Assembly (NCBI GenBank): GCA_900555855.1 | Contig: USML01000021.1 | Location: 1 to 22,459, forward strand | DNA: 22,459 nt | Source of the DNA: an uncultured Eubacteriales bacterium | Lineage (GTDB): Bacteria > Bacillota > Clostridia > Oscillospirales > Butyricicoccaceae | Direction of reading: 5' to 3' | Shown here: piece by piece, positions 13,928-20,407 of the stretch | Position numbering within the stretch: the stretch's first letter is position 1 | Layout of the letters: each line of letters opens with the position of its first letter | Notes under the pieces: model-generated | What the model was told of the DNA's origin: nothing | Database searches by the model: none | The model's input: only the letters and a program-made list of their open reading frames with translations | Program-made: the position numbers and the translations under genes

Positions 13928-14736
13928 TCAGATCAGCCGGAACCGCGTCCATTTCTGCGACTTCAGCCGCCAGAGGAAGATCGCGCCGCGGAAGACCAGG
14001 TCGATGCTCATGCCGATGGCAACGCCGATCACGCCCAGGCCCAGCTGCCTGCCGAACAGCGCCGAGAAAAAGAGCCGCGCCCCGATGGTCAGCGTAATGG
14101 AAACCAGCATGGTGAAGCGGACATCGCCTGCAGCGCGCAGCCCGTTGCCCAGCGGCCCGGCAAAGGGATAGGCCAGACCGTTGGCCGCGATCTGATAGGT
14201 GCCGAAGAGGGCCACCATGCTGGAAAGCGCCACCTTCACCAGCTGATGCACCCCGTTTTCCACGCCGTTGGGCAGGGCGATGCCCAAGACCTTTTTCAAA
14301 AGGCGCCCTTTCCAGGAGAAGATATCTCCGGCCCGGTATCGGACCGGGCAGTCCTTCCGGAAGCAATAGGCCGTCACCAGCGCGGCGGAAAGGATCCGGG
14401 AAAGCAGGGAGGGCCATGCCACGCCGGCTGCCCCCATGCGCAGGAGGAACACGCCCGCGCAGTTGCCGATCACATTGATGCCGTTGGCGGCGATGGAGAT
14501 CTGCATGGTCACATTGGTCCTGCCGACGCTGCGGCACAGGGCCGCGCCGGCGGAGGAAAGGCCGTAAACAGGAAGATGAGGACGGTGTTGAAGGAGGTCA
14601 CCAGCGATACGCCGGAAACATCCGCTTCGCTGGAAAAGCTGACCACGAAGGTGTCGGCAATGCCGACGAACATCAGGAGAAACTGCTCCACAAACAGGGG
14701 CAGGATCAGGTTCCGCAGGTCTCGGTTCGTAAACAT
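13928..14736 (-). pseudogene. MATE efflux transporter gene with two internal deletions
   Basis: The remains of a MATE family multidrug/Na+ antiporter, about 272 codons where about 450 are usual. The first 59 codons (14736 to about 14560) give 'MFTNRDLRNLILPLFVEQ', TM1 and most of TM2 up to 'FLFTA'. The reading frame then shifts and continues with 'VYGLSSAGAALCRSVGR' (TM4), so TM3 and its surroundings are missing. The new frame runs through TM5-TM7 to 'GTYQIAANGLA' and then jumps in frame to 'YPFAGPLGNGLRAAGD' (TM10), near 14168-14180, losing TM8 and TM9. TM11, TM12 and the stop are normal. At the first junction TTTACGGCC (complement of 14560-14568) encodes both the lost and the resumed motif, which suggests deletion between short direct repeats. 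The gene follows tetR by two bases. It is probably not functional. Confidence 0.85.
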
Positions 14737-14738
14737 AG

Positions 14739-15290
14739 TCACACCTCATACTGCTGCGTAAAAGCGTGCCTGCAGCCGTCCTGCATCCGCTCCACCTTCG
14801 CCATGTCCCAGTCGCAGAAATCCGTGGCGATCATGGCGGCGATGCCGTGGGCGTGCATCCAGAGCTGGTCGTGCAGAAGATCCGCTTCCTCGTGGCCGAT
14901 CCGGTAAGTCTCCATCAGCGCCGCGACGGAGCGCTCGATCATGGGGAGCAGGGCCTGCCGGAGCTGGGAAAAGGCCCGGGGCCGCATAAACAGAAAGCGG
15001 AAAAGCCGCGGCTCCTCCCGGGCGAAGGAGAGATAGCGCATGCCGTAAAGGCAGACCAGGCCCTCCCGGCTGCCGGCCATCATGTAGCGCTCAAACTCCT
15101 CCGCAGCCAGCGGGGTCAGGGCGCTCCGCAGCTCCTCCATCCCGGAAAAGGAGAGATAGACCGGCTGCGTGGAGCAGTCCAGCGTCTGGGCCAGCTGCTT
15201 GATATTCACGGCTTCATAGCCCTGCTCCCGCAGCAGCTGCAGGGCGGCGCGCAGGATCTTTTCTTTTGTCACTTGCTTTTTGGCGGGCAT
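14739..15290 (-). CDS. TetR/AcrR family transcriptional regulator
   Basis: A 183-residue regulator. The N-terminal DNA-binding domain (8-52) shows 'KEKILRAALQLLREQGYEAV' and the turn-helix 'NIKQLAQTLDCSTQPVYLSFSG', typical of TetR. The C-terminal ligand domain begins near 60 and is not assigned to a known ligand class. Such proteins repress neighbouring efflux genes until an inducer binds. The start at 15290 has GGAGG 8 bases upstream. Its stop is followed after two bases by the start of the MATE remnant, so the two formed one operon. It still reads as intact although its presumed target transporter is broken. It may also control the divergent EFR1 gene. Confidence 0.9.
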   Translation of the reverse strand: MPAKKQVTKEKILRAALQLLREQGYEAVNIKQLAQTLDCSTQPVYLSFSGMEELRSALTPLAAEEFERYMMAGSREGLVCLYGMRYLSFAREEPRLFRFLFMRPRAFSQLRQALLPMIERSVAALMETYRIGHEEADLLHDQLWMHAHGIAAMIATDFCDWDMAKVERMQDGCRHAFTQQYEV

Positions 15291-15306
15291 GGCTCCGGCC
15301 TCCGAT

Positions 15307-15326
15307 TCGATAAATTGATTTATAGA
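15307..15326. promoter_or_regulatory. Probable TetR operator
   Basis: The core ATAAAT-TG-ATTTAT is a perfect dyad that extends outward with one mismatch (TCG and AGA flanks). It lies just downstream of the tetR -10 hexamer, covering the expected transcript start region, a usual site for autorepression. Function is inferred. Confidence 0.5.
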
Positions 15327-15337
15327 TAACTGCGTTT

Positions 15338-15366
15338 ATTTTATTCCGAAAAAGACCGCCTGGCAA
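15338..15366 (-). promoter_or_regulatory. Promoter of tetR
   Basis: On the minus strand TTGCCA (15361-15366) and TAAAAT (15338-15343) with 17 bases between. Confidence 0.65.
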
Positions 15367-15382
15367 GAGAAAAAAGATCCGC

Positions 15383-15411
15383 TTGTGAAGGCCGCCCGGC
15401 CGTGCTATACT
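15383..15411 (+). promoter_or_regulatory. Promoter of the EFR1 family gene
   Basis: TTGTGA (15383-15388) and TATACT (15406-15411), 17 bases apart, about 46 bases before the start codon. Its -35 lies 16 bases from the -35 of the divergent tetR promoter. Confidence 0.65.
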
Positions 15412-15456
15412 AAAGCAAAGCACAGCCGGCCAAAGGGCTGGAAAAGGAGGCGGCAG

Positions 15457-16200
15457 ATGATCCTGTATTTTTCTGCAACGGGAAACTCGAAATACGCGGC
15501 GGACCGCCTGGCGCAGGCCACAGGGCAGGAGCTGGTGTTTATCCCGGACTGCATCCGAAGCGGCCGCGATACCTTTGCAGATGCGTCCATCGGCATCGTC
15601 TCGCCCACTTACGATTGGGGCCTGCCCAGCATCGTCCGGGCGTTTTTGGAAAAGGCTTCGTTTCAGACGGAATATTTGTATTTTGCCGCCACCTATGGGA
15701 CAACGCCGGGCGCGGCAGGATATATGGCGGGCCGGGCGATCCGGGATCGCAGGATCGACGCCTACTATTCCGTCCGGATGGTGGATACCTGGACGCCGAT
15801 CTTTGATCTTTCCACCCCGGAAAAGGTGGCGAAATATACCAAAAATACCGAGGCGCAGATCGAGGACATGATCTGCGGCGTCCGGGAGCGCCGCCGAAAC
15901 CGGCATATGCGGCCGCGCATGCCGGCAGTATTCGCTGCGTGGATCGCCCAGCCGCTCTATGACCGCAGCGTGCGCCGCACCGCGCATCTCCATGTGGAGG
16001 ATGGCTGCATCGGCTGCGGCCTGTGCGCGAAAAAATGCCCGGTCCAGGCGATCGAAATGAAGGCGGGCCGGCCGGTCTGGGTCAAGGAAAAGTGCGTGAT
16101 GTGCCTTGGCTGCCTGCATCGCTGCCCCCGGTTTGCCATCCAGTATGAAAATCGGACGCAGAAGCACGGGCAGTATACCAACCCCAAGGCGCAGGTGTGA
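15457..16200 (+). CDS. EFR1 family flavodoxin/4Fe-4S ferredoxin protein
   Basis: A 247-residue electron carrier with two parts. The N-terminal flavodoxin-like domain (1-about 165) starts with the FMN phosphate loop 'YFSATGNSKYAADRLA' (4-19) and includes 'GIVSPTYDWGLPSIVRAFLE'. The C-terminal part has two 4Fe-4S binding motifs: C184-x2-C187-x2-C190-x3-C194-P and C213-x2-C216-x2-C219-x3-C223-P. EFR1 proteins are common in anaerobic Bacillota; their redox partners are mostly unknown. The start at 15457 is set by AAGGAGG 6 bases upstream. It stands alone between the divergent tetR promoter and a terminator. Confidence 0.92.
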   Translation: MILYFSATGNSKYAADRLAQATGQELVFIPDCIRSGRDTFADASIGIVSPTYDWGLPSIVRAFLEKASFQTEYLYFAATYGTTPGAAGYMAGRAIRDRRIDAYYSVRMVDTWTPIFDLSTPEKVAKYTKNTEAQIEDMICGVRERRRNRHMRPRMPAVFAAWIAQPLYDRSVRRTAHLHVEDGCIGCGLCAKKCPVQAIEMKAGRPVWVKEKCVMCLGCLHRCPRFAIQYENRTQKHGQYTNPKAQV

Positions 16201-16243
16201 GCGCCTGCCTGCAGCGCAGGCCCCGGCGCGCCCGAAGAAGAAA

Positions 16244-16280
16244 AAACAGCCGCAGCAGAGCGTTCTGCCGCGGCTGTTTC
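16244..16280. terminator. Bidirectional terminator between EFR1 gene and GTPase gene
   Basis: AAACAGCCGC (16244-16253) pairs with GCGGCTGTTT (16270-16279), and GCAGA with TCTGC inside, loop GCGT. T-rich tails follow on both strands, the better one on minus. Confidence 0.85.
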
Positions 16281-16284
16281 GTTG

Positions 16285-16327
16285 TGGGATCGGAAATGGG
16301 ATCGGAAATGGGATCGGAAATGGGATC
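16285..16327. repeat. 12-bp tandem repeat, about 3.6 copies
   Basis: TGGGATCGGAAA is repeated exactly three times (16285-16296, 16297-16308, 16309-16320) followed by TGGGATC. The last partial copy runs into the stop codon of the minus-strand GTPase gene (16326-16328). There are no spacers, so it is a simple repeat rather than CRISPR-like. Confidence 0.92.
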
Positions 16328-17267
16328 AATAGAAGGTGGCGACTTCCTGCGCCGGGGGCTGGGCCGGCTCCACCGACTGCACCTGCAGCACCGGGCCGCG
16401 CTTGCCGTAGACCGAGCTGAATTTGATGGCGACGGTGGCCGTCACCGTGACCCAGCTCTTGCTCTGCAGGGCGTCGGCCTTGGCCCACTGGCAGGCCAGA
16501 CCCGTATAGGCGATGTCTGCTTCGCAGCAGGTCATCAGATAGCGGCCGCAGAGGAAGGTGTTTTTGGGCAGCTTGGGGCTGCACACGACCATGCCCTTGA
16601 AGCGCAGCGTCTTGCCGCCGTATTTTTTGGTTTCTTCGGAAATGTCCCGATACCAGACGGCGTAGTCCTGATCCTGGATCTCCACCACCGGCGCCTCCAG
16701 GTCAAAGGGCAGGGGATCCTCGATGTCGTCATAGACCACATCGCCGTCGGGACTTTCATAAGCGATATCCGCCCGCCGGCTGACGCCGCGGACGATCTTA
16801 TGGACCTCCTGCTTGTCCAGATCGGGCCTGGCCCGGTTCAGGACGATCATCTCGCAGCTTTTCAGTTTGTCCACCATCAGCTGGCGCATATTGGCGTTGT
16901 AGCTCAAAAAGGTGTTGGCGTCGGCAAAGCAGATCTCCTGATAGATGACCCAATCCTCCGGCATATTCTGGTAAAGCTCGTCCAGCAGCCACATGCCGTT
17001 GTATTCCACCACGCAGCGCTCCGCATTGTGCGCCATCTGCAGCTTGGCCAGATGGTCGGCGTTCAGCTGGGAGCTGTCGTCCAGCACCTCGATAAACACA
17101 TTTTTGCCGGAAAACTGCTCCGGGGCGTATTCCTCAACGCCCTCCTCGCAGACCAGCAGCAGAGTGCGCTCGCCGGCGTTGAAGCGCTCGTCCTCCAGCG
17201 TCTCTTGGATAAAGCGGGTCTTTCCGGCCTCCAGAAAGCCGGTGAACAGATAAACGGGAAGCTCCAT
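16326..17267 (-). CDS. CobW-like GTPase with DUF1980-type C-terminus
   Basis: A 313-residue protein. The N-terminal G3E-like GTPase part has Walker A 'GFLEAGKT' (10-17) but otherwise departs from CobW: no C-x-C-C motif, and 'IVLNRARPD' where the base-specificity motif is expected (141-149). The C-terminal part (about 205-300) has 'YGGKTLRFKGMV', 'FLCGRYLMTCCEADIAYTGL' and 'SWVTVTATV', which resemble the DUF1980 domain of TIGR03943 proteins, often found with putative metal permeases. The combination suggests a nucleotide-driven metal or cofactor handling role in the cytoplasm, but the metal is unknown. Its start lies 4 bases after the stop of the His-rich CobW gene, so translation is probably coupled. 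The ribosome binding site is weak. Confidence 0.75.
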   Translation of the reverse strand: MELPVYLFTGFLEAGKTRFIQETLEDERFNAGERTLLLVCEEGVEEYAPEQFSGKNVFIEVLDDSSQLNADHLAKLQMAHNAERCVVEYNGMWLLDELYQNMPEDWVIYQEICFADANTFLSYNANMRQLMVDKLKSCEMIVLNRARPDLDKQEVHKIVRGVSRRADIAYESPDGDVVYDDIEDPLPFDLEAPVVEIQDQDYAVWYRDISEETKKYGGKTLRFKGMVVCSPKLPKNTFLCGRYLMTCCEADIAYTGLACQWAKADALQSKSWVTVTATVAIKFSSVYGKRGPVLQVQSVEPAQPPAQEVATFY

Positions 17268-17271
17268 GGTT

Positions 17272-18453
17272 TTACACCCGGAACAGCTCTTTCAGCCCGT
17301 GCTCGTCCAGCTTGGCGCCGATGACGCACAGCCGGCCGATGGTGGCGGCGGCGCCGTAGCGCACATTCTGCTCGCCGGGGACGAAGTCAAAGTGGATCCA
17401 GCGGCCGTCCTCGCCCTCCACGATGCCCTTGGCACGGAGGACAGCGCCGTAAATGCCGCCGTTCAGCTGGCCCAGCAGCTCTTCGATCTCATCCAGCGTG
17501 TATTTCTGCGGCGTTTCCACGCCCCAGCTGATAAAGACCTCGTCGGCATGGTGATGGTGGTGATGATGCTCATGCTCATGCTCATGCTCATGCTCATGGT
17601 CATGGTCGTGTTCATGGTCATGGTCGTGATCATGCTCCTCATGATCGTGATGATGGTGTCCGCAGCAGCATTCGCCGCCGTCCTCATGGTCATGGTCATG
17701 GTCTTCCTCATGCTCATGGTCATGATGGTGATGATGCGCATGCTCGTCCTCATGGTCATGATGATGGTGGCCGCAGCAGCATTCCTCTTCGTCCTCTTCC
17801 TCCTCCTCGTGGAGGCGGGCAGTCTCCAGCGCCAGCTGCTTCAGCTCGGCCTGAAGGGTGTTTTTCTGCTCCATGGTCTCCAGGATCTGCTTTCCGGTGA
17901 GCTCGTCCCAGGGCGTGGTGATGATGGAGGCCACAGCGTTATGCTCCCGCAGCAAGGCCACCACCTCGTTCAGCTTCTGCTCCTTCATGCCGGCGGTGCG
18001 GCTGAGGACGATGGAGCTGGCGTGTTCGATCTGGTCATTGAAAAACTCGCCGAAGTTTTTCATATACATTTTGCACTTGCTGGCGTCGGCCACGGTGGTA
18101 AAGCCGTTGAGGACGGCGTCTTCCATATTCAGGTTTTCCACCGCGCGGATCACATCGGAAAGCTTGCCCACGCCGGAGGGCTCGATGAGGATCCGGTCGG
18201 GATGATACTGTTCCATCACCTGGCGCAGCGCCTTGCCGAAATCGCCCACCAGACTGCAGCAGATGCAGCCGGAGTTCATTTCAGTGATGTTGATGCCCGC
18301 ATCCTGCAGAAAGCCGCCGTCGATGCCGATCTCGCCGAATTCGTTTTCGATGAGCACCAGCTGCTCGCCCTGATAGGCCTCCCGGATTAGCTTTTTAATG
18401 AGCGTGGTCTTGCCTGCGCCCAGAAAGCCGGAGAAAATGTCGATCTTGGTCAT
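17272..18453 (-). CDS. CobW family GTPase with His/Cys-rich metal-binding insert
   Basis: A 393-residue G3E GTPase of the CobW/YciC/ZNG1 metallochaperone group. Visible are Walker A 'GFLGAGKTT' (9-17), 'ENEFGEIGID' (36-45), the metal-site motif 'SGCICC' (61-66), 'IEPSGVG' (90-96) and 'SRTAG' (151-155) in place of the usual N-K-x-D. Between the GTPase and the C-terminal CobW_C domain (305-393) lies an 88-residue insert (215-302) made almost only of His, Glu, Asp and Cys, with 'ECCCGHHHHDHE' appearing twice (about 224-235 and 261-272). Such tracts bind or store Zn2+, Ni2+ or Co2+. The start at 18453 follows AAAGGAAG; upstream in-frame ATGs would lie in the leader. It forms an operon with the DUF1980-type GTPase downstream. 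Confidence 0.9.
   Translation of the reverse strand: MTKIDIFSGFLGAGKTTLIKKLIREAYQGEQLVLIENEFGEIGIDGGFLQDAGINITEMNSGCICCSLVGDFGKALRQVMEQYHPDRILIEPSGVGKLSDVIRAVENLNMEDAVLNGFTTVADASKCKMYMKNFGEFFNDQIEHASSIVLSRTAGMKEQKLNEVVALLREHNAVASIITTPWDELTGKQILETMEQKNTLQAELKQLALETARLHEEEEEDEEECCCGHHHHDHEDEHAHHHHHDHEHEEDHDHDHEDGGECCCGHHHHDHEEHDHDHDHEHDHDHEHEHEHEHEHHHHHHHADEVFISWGVETPQKYTLDEIEELLGQLNGGIYGAVLRAKGIVEGEDGRWIHFDFVPGEQNVRYGAAATIGRLCVIGAKLDEHGLKELFRV
17555..17775. repeat. Low-complexity 6-bp repeats coding for His-rich tract
   Basis: On the plus strand the region is built from CATGCT, CATGGT and related units (for example several consecutive CATGCT around 17570-17600). On the minus strand these encode His-Glu and His-Asp pairs. 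Units of six bases can expand or contract without changing frame. Confidence 0.85.
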
Positions 18454-18494
18454 AATATACGCTTCCTTTATGATAATATTTTGATTGATCCAGA

Positions 18495-18523
18495 CAGTGG
18501 CGGGAGCCATCTGCTCCCACTGC
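18495..18523 (-). promoter_or_regulatory. Leader hairpin of the CobW operon
   Basis: GGGAGC and GCTCCC pair around CATCT, extended by CAGT/ACTG after a 3-base bulge, just downstream of the predicted transcript start. No T-run follows, so it is not a terminator. Its role, if any, is unknown. Confidence 0.4.
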
Positions 18524-18525
18524 AT

Positions 18526-18555
18526 AGTATACCACATTCGTCAAGTCCCCCGCAA
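18526..18555 (-). promoter_or_regulatory. Promoter of the CobW operon
   Basis: On the minus strand TTGCGG (18550-18555) and TATACT (18526-18531) with an 18-base spacer, giving a leader of about 70 bases. No Zur-type operator is recognised. Confidence 0.5.
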
Positions 18556-18893
18556 GAGCCGCCGCAGCCCGGCATAGCAGGGGCCGGCGGTGCATAGGGA
18601 TAGAACGGCGGGGAAGGCGGGCGGCAGGCTTGCCTCAGGAGGAGAGCATCGGAAAATTGCAAAAGGTCAAGTGGTAGCAAAGTAAAGCGAAAAAGCACAA
18701 AAATATTCTCGATATTTCCCGTTTTCCTGCTGCACATCATACAAATTGACAAATATTGTATTGTGTTCGTCTACAAAATTTGTGATTTTGCCGTTTTTTT
18801 CGCCGCTTTTCCCTTGACTTTTGGCCGGAAACTCTCTATGATGAGCACAAGCTTTATTTATGAAAAAATTGTAACGACGAAAGAGGGATCTGT
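18556..18893. other. Intergenic region before the APC permease
   Basis: No gene, riboswitch or T-box pattern is recognised. The left half is GC-rich with a short hairpin (GGCA-GGCT-TGCC near 18630). The right half is AT-rich. A possible second promoter, TTGACA (18746-18751) with TCTACA (18770-18775), lies upstream of the better one at 18814-18842. Confidence 0.5.
18814..18842 (+). promoter_or_regulatory. Promoter of the APC permease gene
   Basis: TTGACT (18814-18819) and TATGAT (18837-18842) are 17 bases apart, about 50 bases upstream of the start codon at 18894. Confidence 0.75.
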
Positions 18894-20282
18894 ATGGACA
18901 ACAAACTGGAACGGAAATACGGCCTATTTACCGCGATCTGCATGGTGGTGGGCATCGTAATCGGCTCCGGCGTCTTTTTTAAGGCCCAGGTCATCCTGGA
19001 AAAGACCGGAGGAAATATGCCGCTTGGCATCTTGGCCTGGCTCATCGGCGGCGTGATCATGCTGGTGTGTGTTCTGACCTTTGCCAATATGTCCCAGAAA
19101 TATGAAAAGGTCAACGGGATCGTGGACTATGCCGAGGCCACTGTGGGTCCGAAATACGGCTATCTGGTGGGCTGGTTCATGACCACCATTTATTATCCCA
19201 CACTGACCTCTGTTCTTGCGTGGCTCTCCGCACGCTATACCCTGGTCTTCCTGACCTCCGTCAATCCCAGCCTGCCGCTGGTGGTCCCGGCGGAGCAGGG
19301 CGGCTGCGTGATCGGGCCGGAATGCATCGCACTGATGCTGTTCTATCTGTGCTGCGGCTATGCGGTAAACGCCCTTTCGCCCAAGCTGGCAGGCAAGCTG
19401 CAGACCTCCACCACCGTCATCAAGTTCATCCCGCTGACGCTGATGGCCGTGGTGGGCATCGTCTACGGCCTGACCACCGGTCAGCTGGCCAGCAACTTTG
19501 CCAATCCTGCGCTGGGCTATGAGGTCATCGGCAATCCGCTGTTCGCGGCAGTGTGCGCAACGGCCTTTGCCTATGAGGGCTGGATCATCGCCACCTCCAT
19601 CAATTCCGAGCTGAAGGATTCCAAGCGGAATCTGCCAAAAGCGCTGATCATCGGCGGGCTGATCATCATCGCTACTTATCTGTTTTACTATATCGGCGTG
19701 GCCGGCGGCGCATCCAACGATCAGCTGATCCGCGAGGGCGCTACCGTGGCCTTCCTGAATATCTTCGGCAATGTGTTTGGCAATGTCCTGAACCTGTTCG
19801 TGGCCATCTCCTGCCTGGGCACCATGAACGGCCTGATGCTGGGCTGCGTCCGCGGCCTCTATTCGCTGGCCGCCCGCAAGGAAGGCCCCCGGCCGGAGAT
19901 CTTCTCTCAGGTGGACGCCAAGACCAATATGGCCCACAATTCCTCCGTGGTCGGTCTGCTGATGTGCGGCTTCTGGGGCCTGTATTTCTATCTGGCCAAT
20001 CTGGCCGGCACCTGGCAGGGCGCCTTTGTCTTCGATTCCAGCGAGCTGCCCATCATCACCATCTACGCCATGTATATCCCCATCTTCATCCAGTGGATCC
20101 GCAAGCAGAAGGACGAATCCGTCCTGCGACGCTTTATCCTGCCCATCCTGTCCATCTGCGGCGCTGTCTTTATGGTGGCGGCCTGTATTCTGGGCCACGG
20201 CATGGCCTGCGTCTGGTATCTGATCGTGTTCGCGGTGTTTATGCTGGTGGGCGTCCTGCTCAACCGGAAAAAGACCGCCTGA
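18894..20282 (+). CDS. APC family amino acid permease
   Basis: A 462-residue, about 12-helix membrane protein of the amino acid-polyamine-organocation superfamily. TM1 carries the unwound substrate-binding motif 'GIVIGSGVFF' (20-29), and 'FAYEGWIIATSINSELKD' gives the TM6 break and following loop, as in LAT-like exchangers (SteT/YkbA group). The substrate cannot be decided; a neutral amino acid or an exchange reaction is likely. The start at 18894 has AGAGGG upstream. It has its own promoter and terminator. It is not an ArcD protein and lies 5 kb from the arc operon, so it is not an obvious arginine/ornithine antiporter. Confidence 0.88.
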   Translation: MDNKLERKYGLFTAICMVVGIVIGSGVFFKAQVILEKTGGNMPLGILAWLIGGVIMLVCVLTFANMSQKYEKVNGIVDYAEATVGPKYGYLVGWFMTTIYYPTLTSVLAWLSARYTLVFLTSVNPSLPLVVPAEQGGCVIGPECIALMLFYLCCGYAVNALSPKLAGKLQTSTTVIKFIPLTLMAVVGIVYGLTTGQLASNFANPALGYEVIGNPLFAAVCATAFAYEGWIIATSINSELKDSKRNLPKALIIGGLIIIATYLFYYIGVAGGASNDQLIREGATVAFLNIFGNVFGNVLNLFVAISCLGTMNGLMLGCVRGLYSLAARKEGPRPEIFSQVDAKTNMAHNSSVVGLLMCGFWGLYFYLANLAGTWQGAFVFDSSELPIITIYAMYIPIFIQWIRKQKDESVLRRFILPILSICGAVFMVAACILGHGMACVWYLIVFAVFMLVGVLLNRKKTA

Positions 20283-20304
20283 GCGCGGCCCATCGTGTTT
20301 TTCA

Positions 20305-20336
20305 AAGCCCGCGGCCCTGGCCGCGGGCTTAGTTTA
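20305..20336 (+). terminator. Terminator of the APC permease gene
   Basis: AAGCCCGCGGC pairs with GCCGCGGGCTT around CCTG, followed by AGTTTAT. Confidence 0.8.
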
Positions 20337-20348
20337 TCCCCAATTTAT

Positions 20349-20377
20349 TTGCAATCCGGGGCGCGGTATGGTATGAT
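20349..20377 (+). promoter_or_regulatory. Promoter of the parvulin gene
   Basis: TTGCAA (20349-20354) and TATGAT (20372-20377), 17 bases apart, about 30 bases before the start codon. Confidence 0.7.
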
Positions 20378-20407
20378 GAGCTTGCTGAAAGACAGGAGGT
20401 CCTTTTT

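Noticed and set aside
13928..14736. Programmed frameshift in the MATE gene instead of a pseudogene
   Set aside because: About 180 residues, including several transmembrane helices, are also missing, and no slippery site with a downstream structure is evident at the shift.
16285..16327. Possible CRISPR array
   Set aside because: The 12-bp units are directly adjacent with no spacers; this is a simple tandem repeat.
18556..18893. T-box or lysine-type riboswitch before the APC permease
   Set aside because: No T-box sequence (such as TGGNACCGCG) or other conserved aptamer block was seen, and no terminator hairpin precedes the gene.
18894..20282. The APC permease as the missing ArcD arginine/ornithine antiporter
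   Set aside because: It is 5 kb away, separately transcribed and reads as a LAT/SteT-like APC permease rather than an ArcD-type protein; the substrate is not shown.
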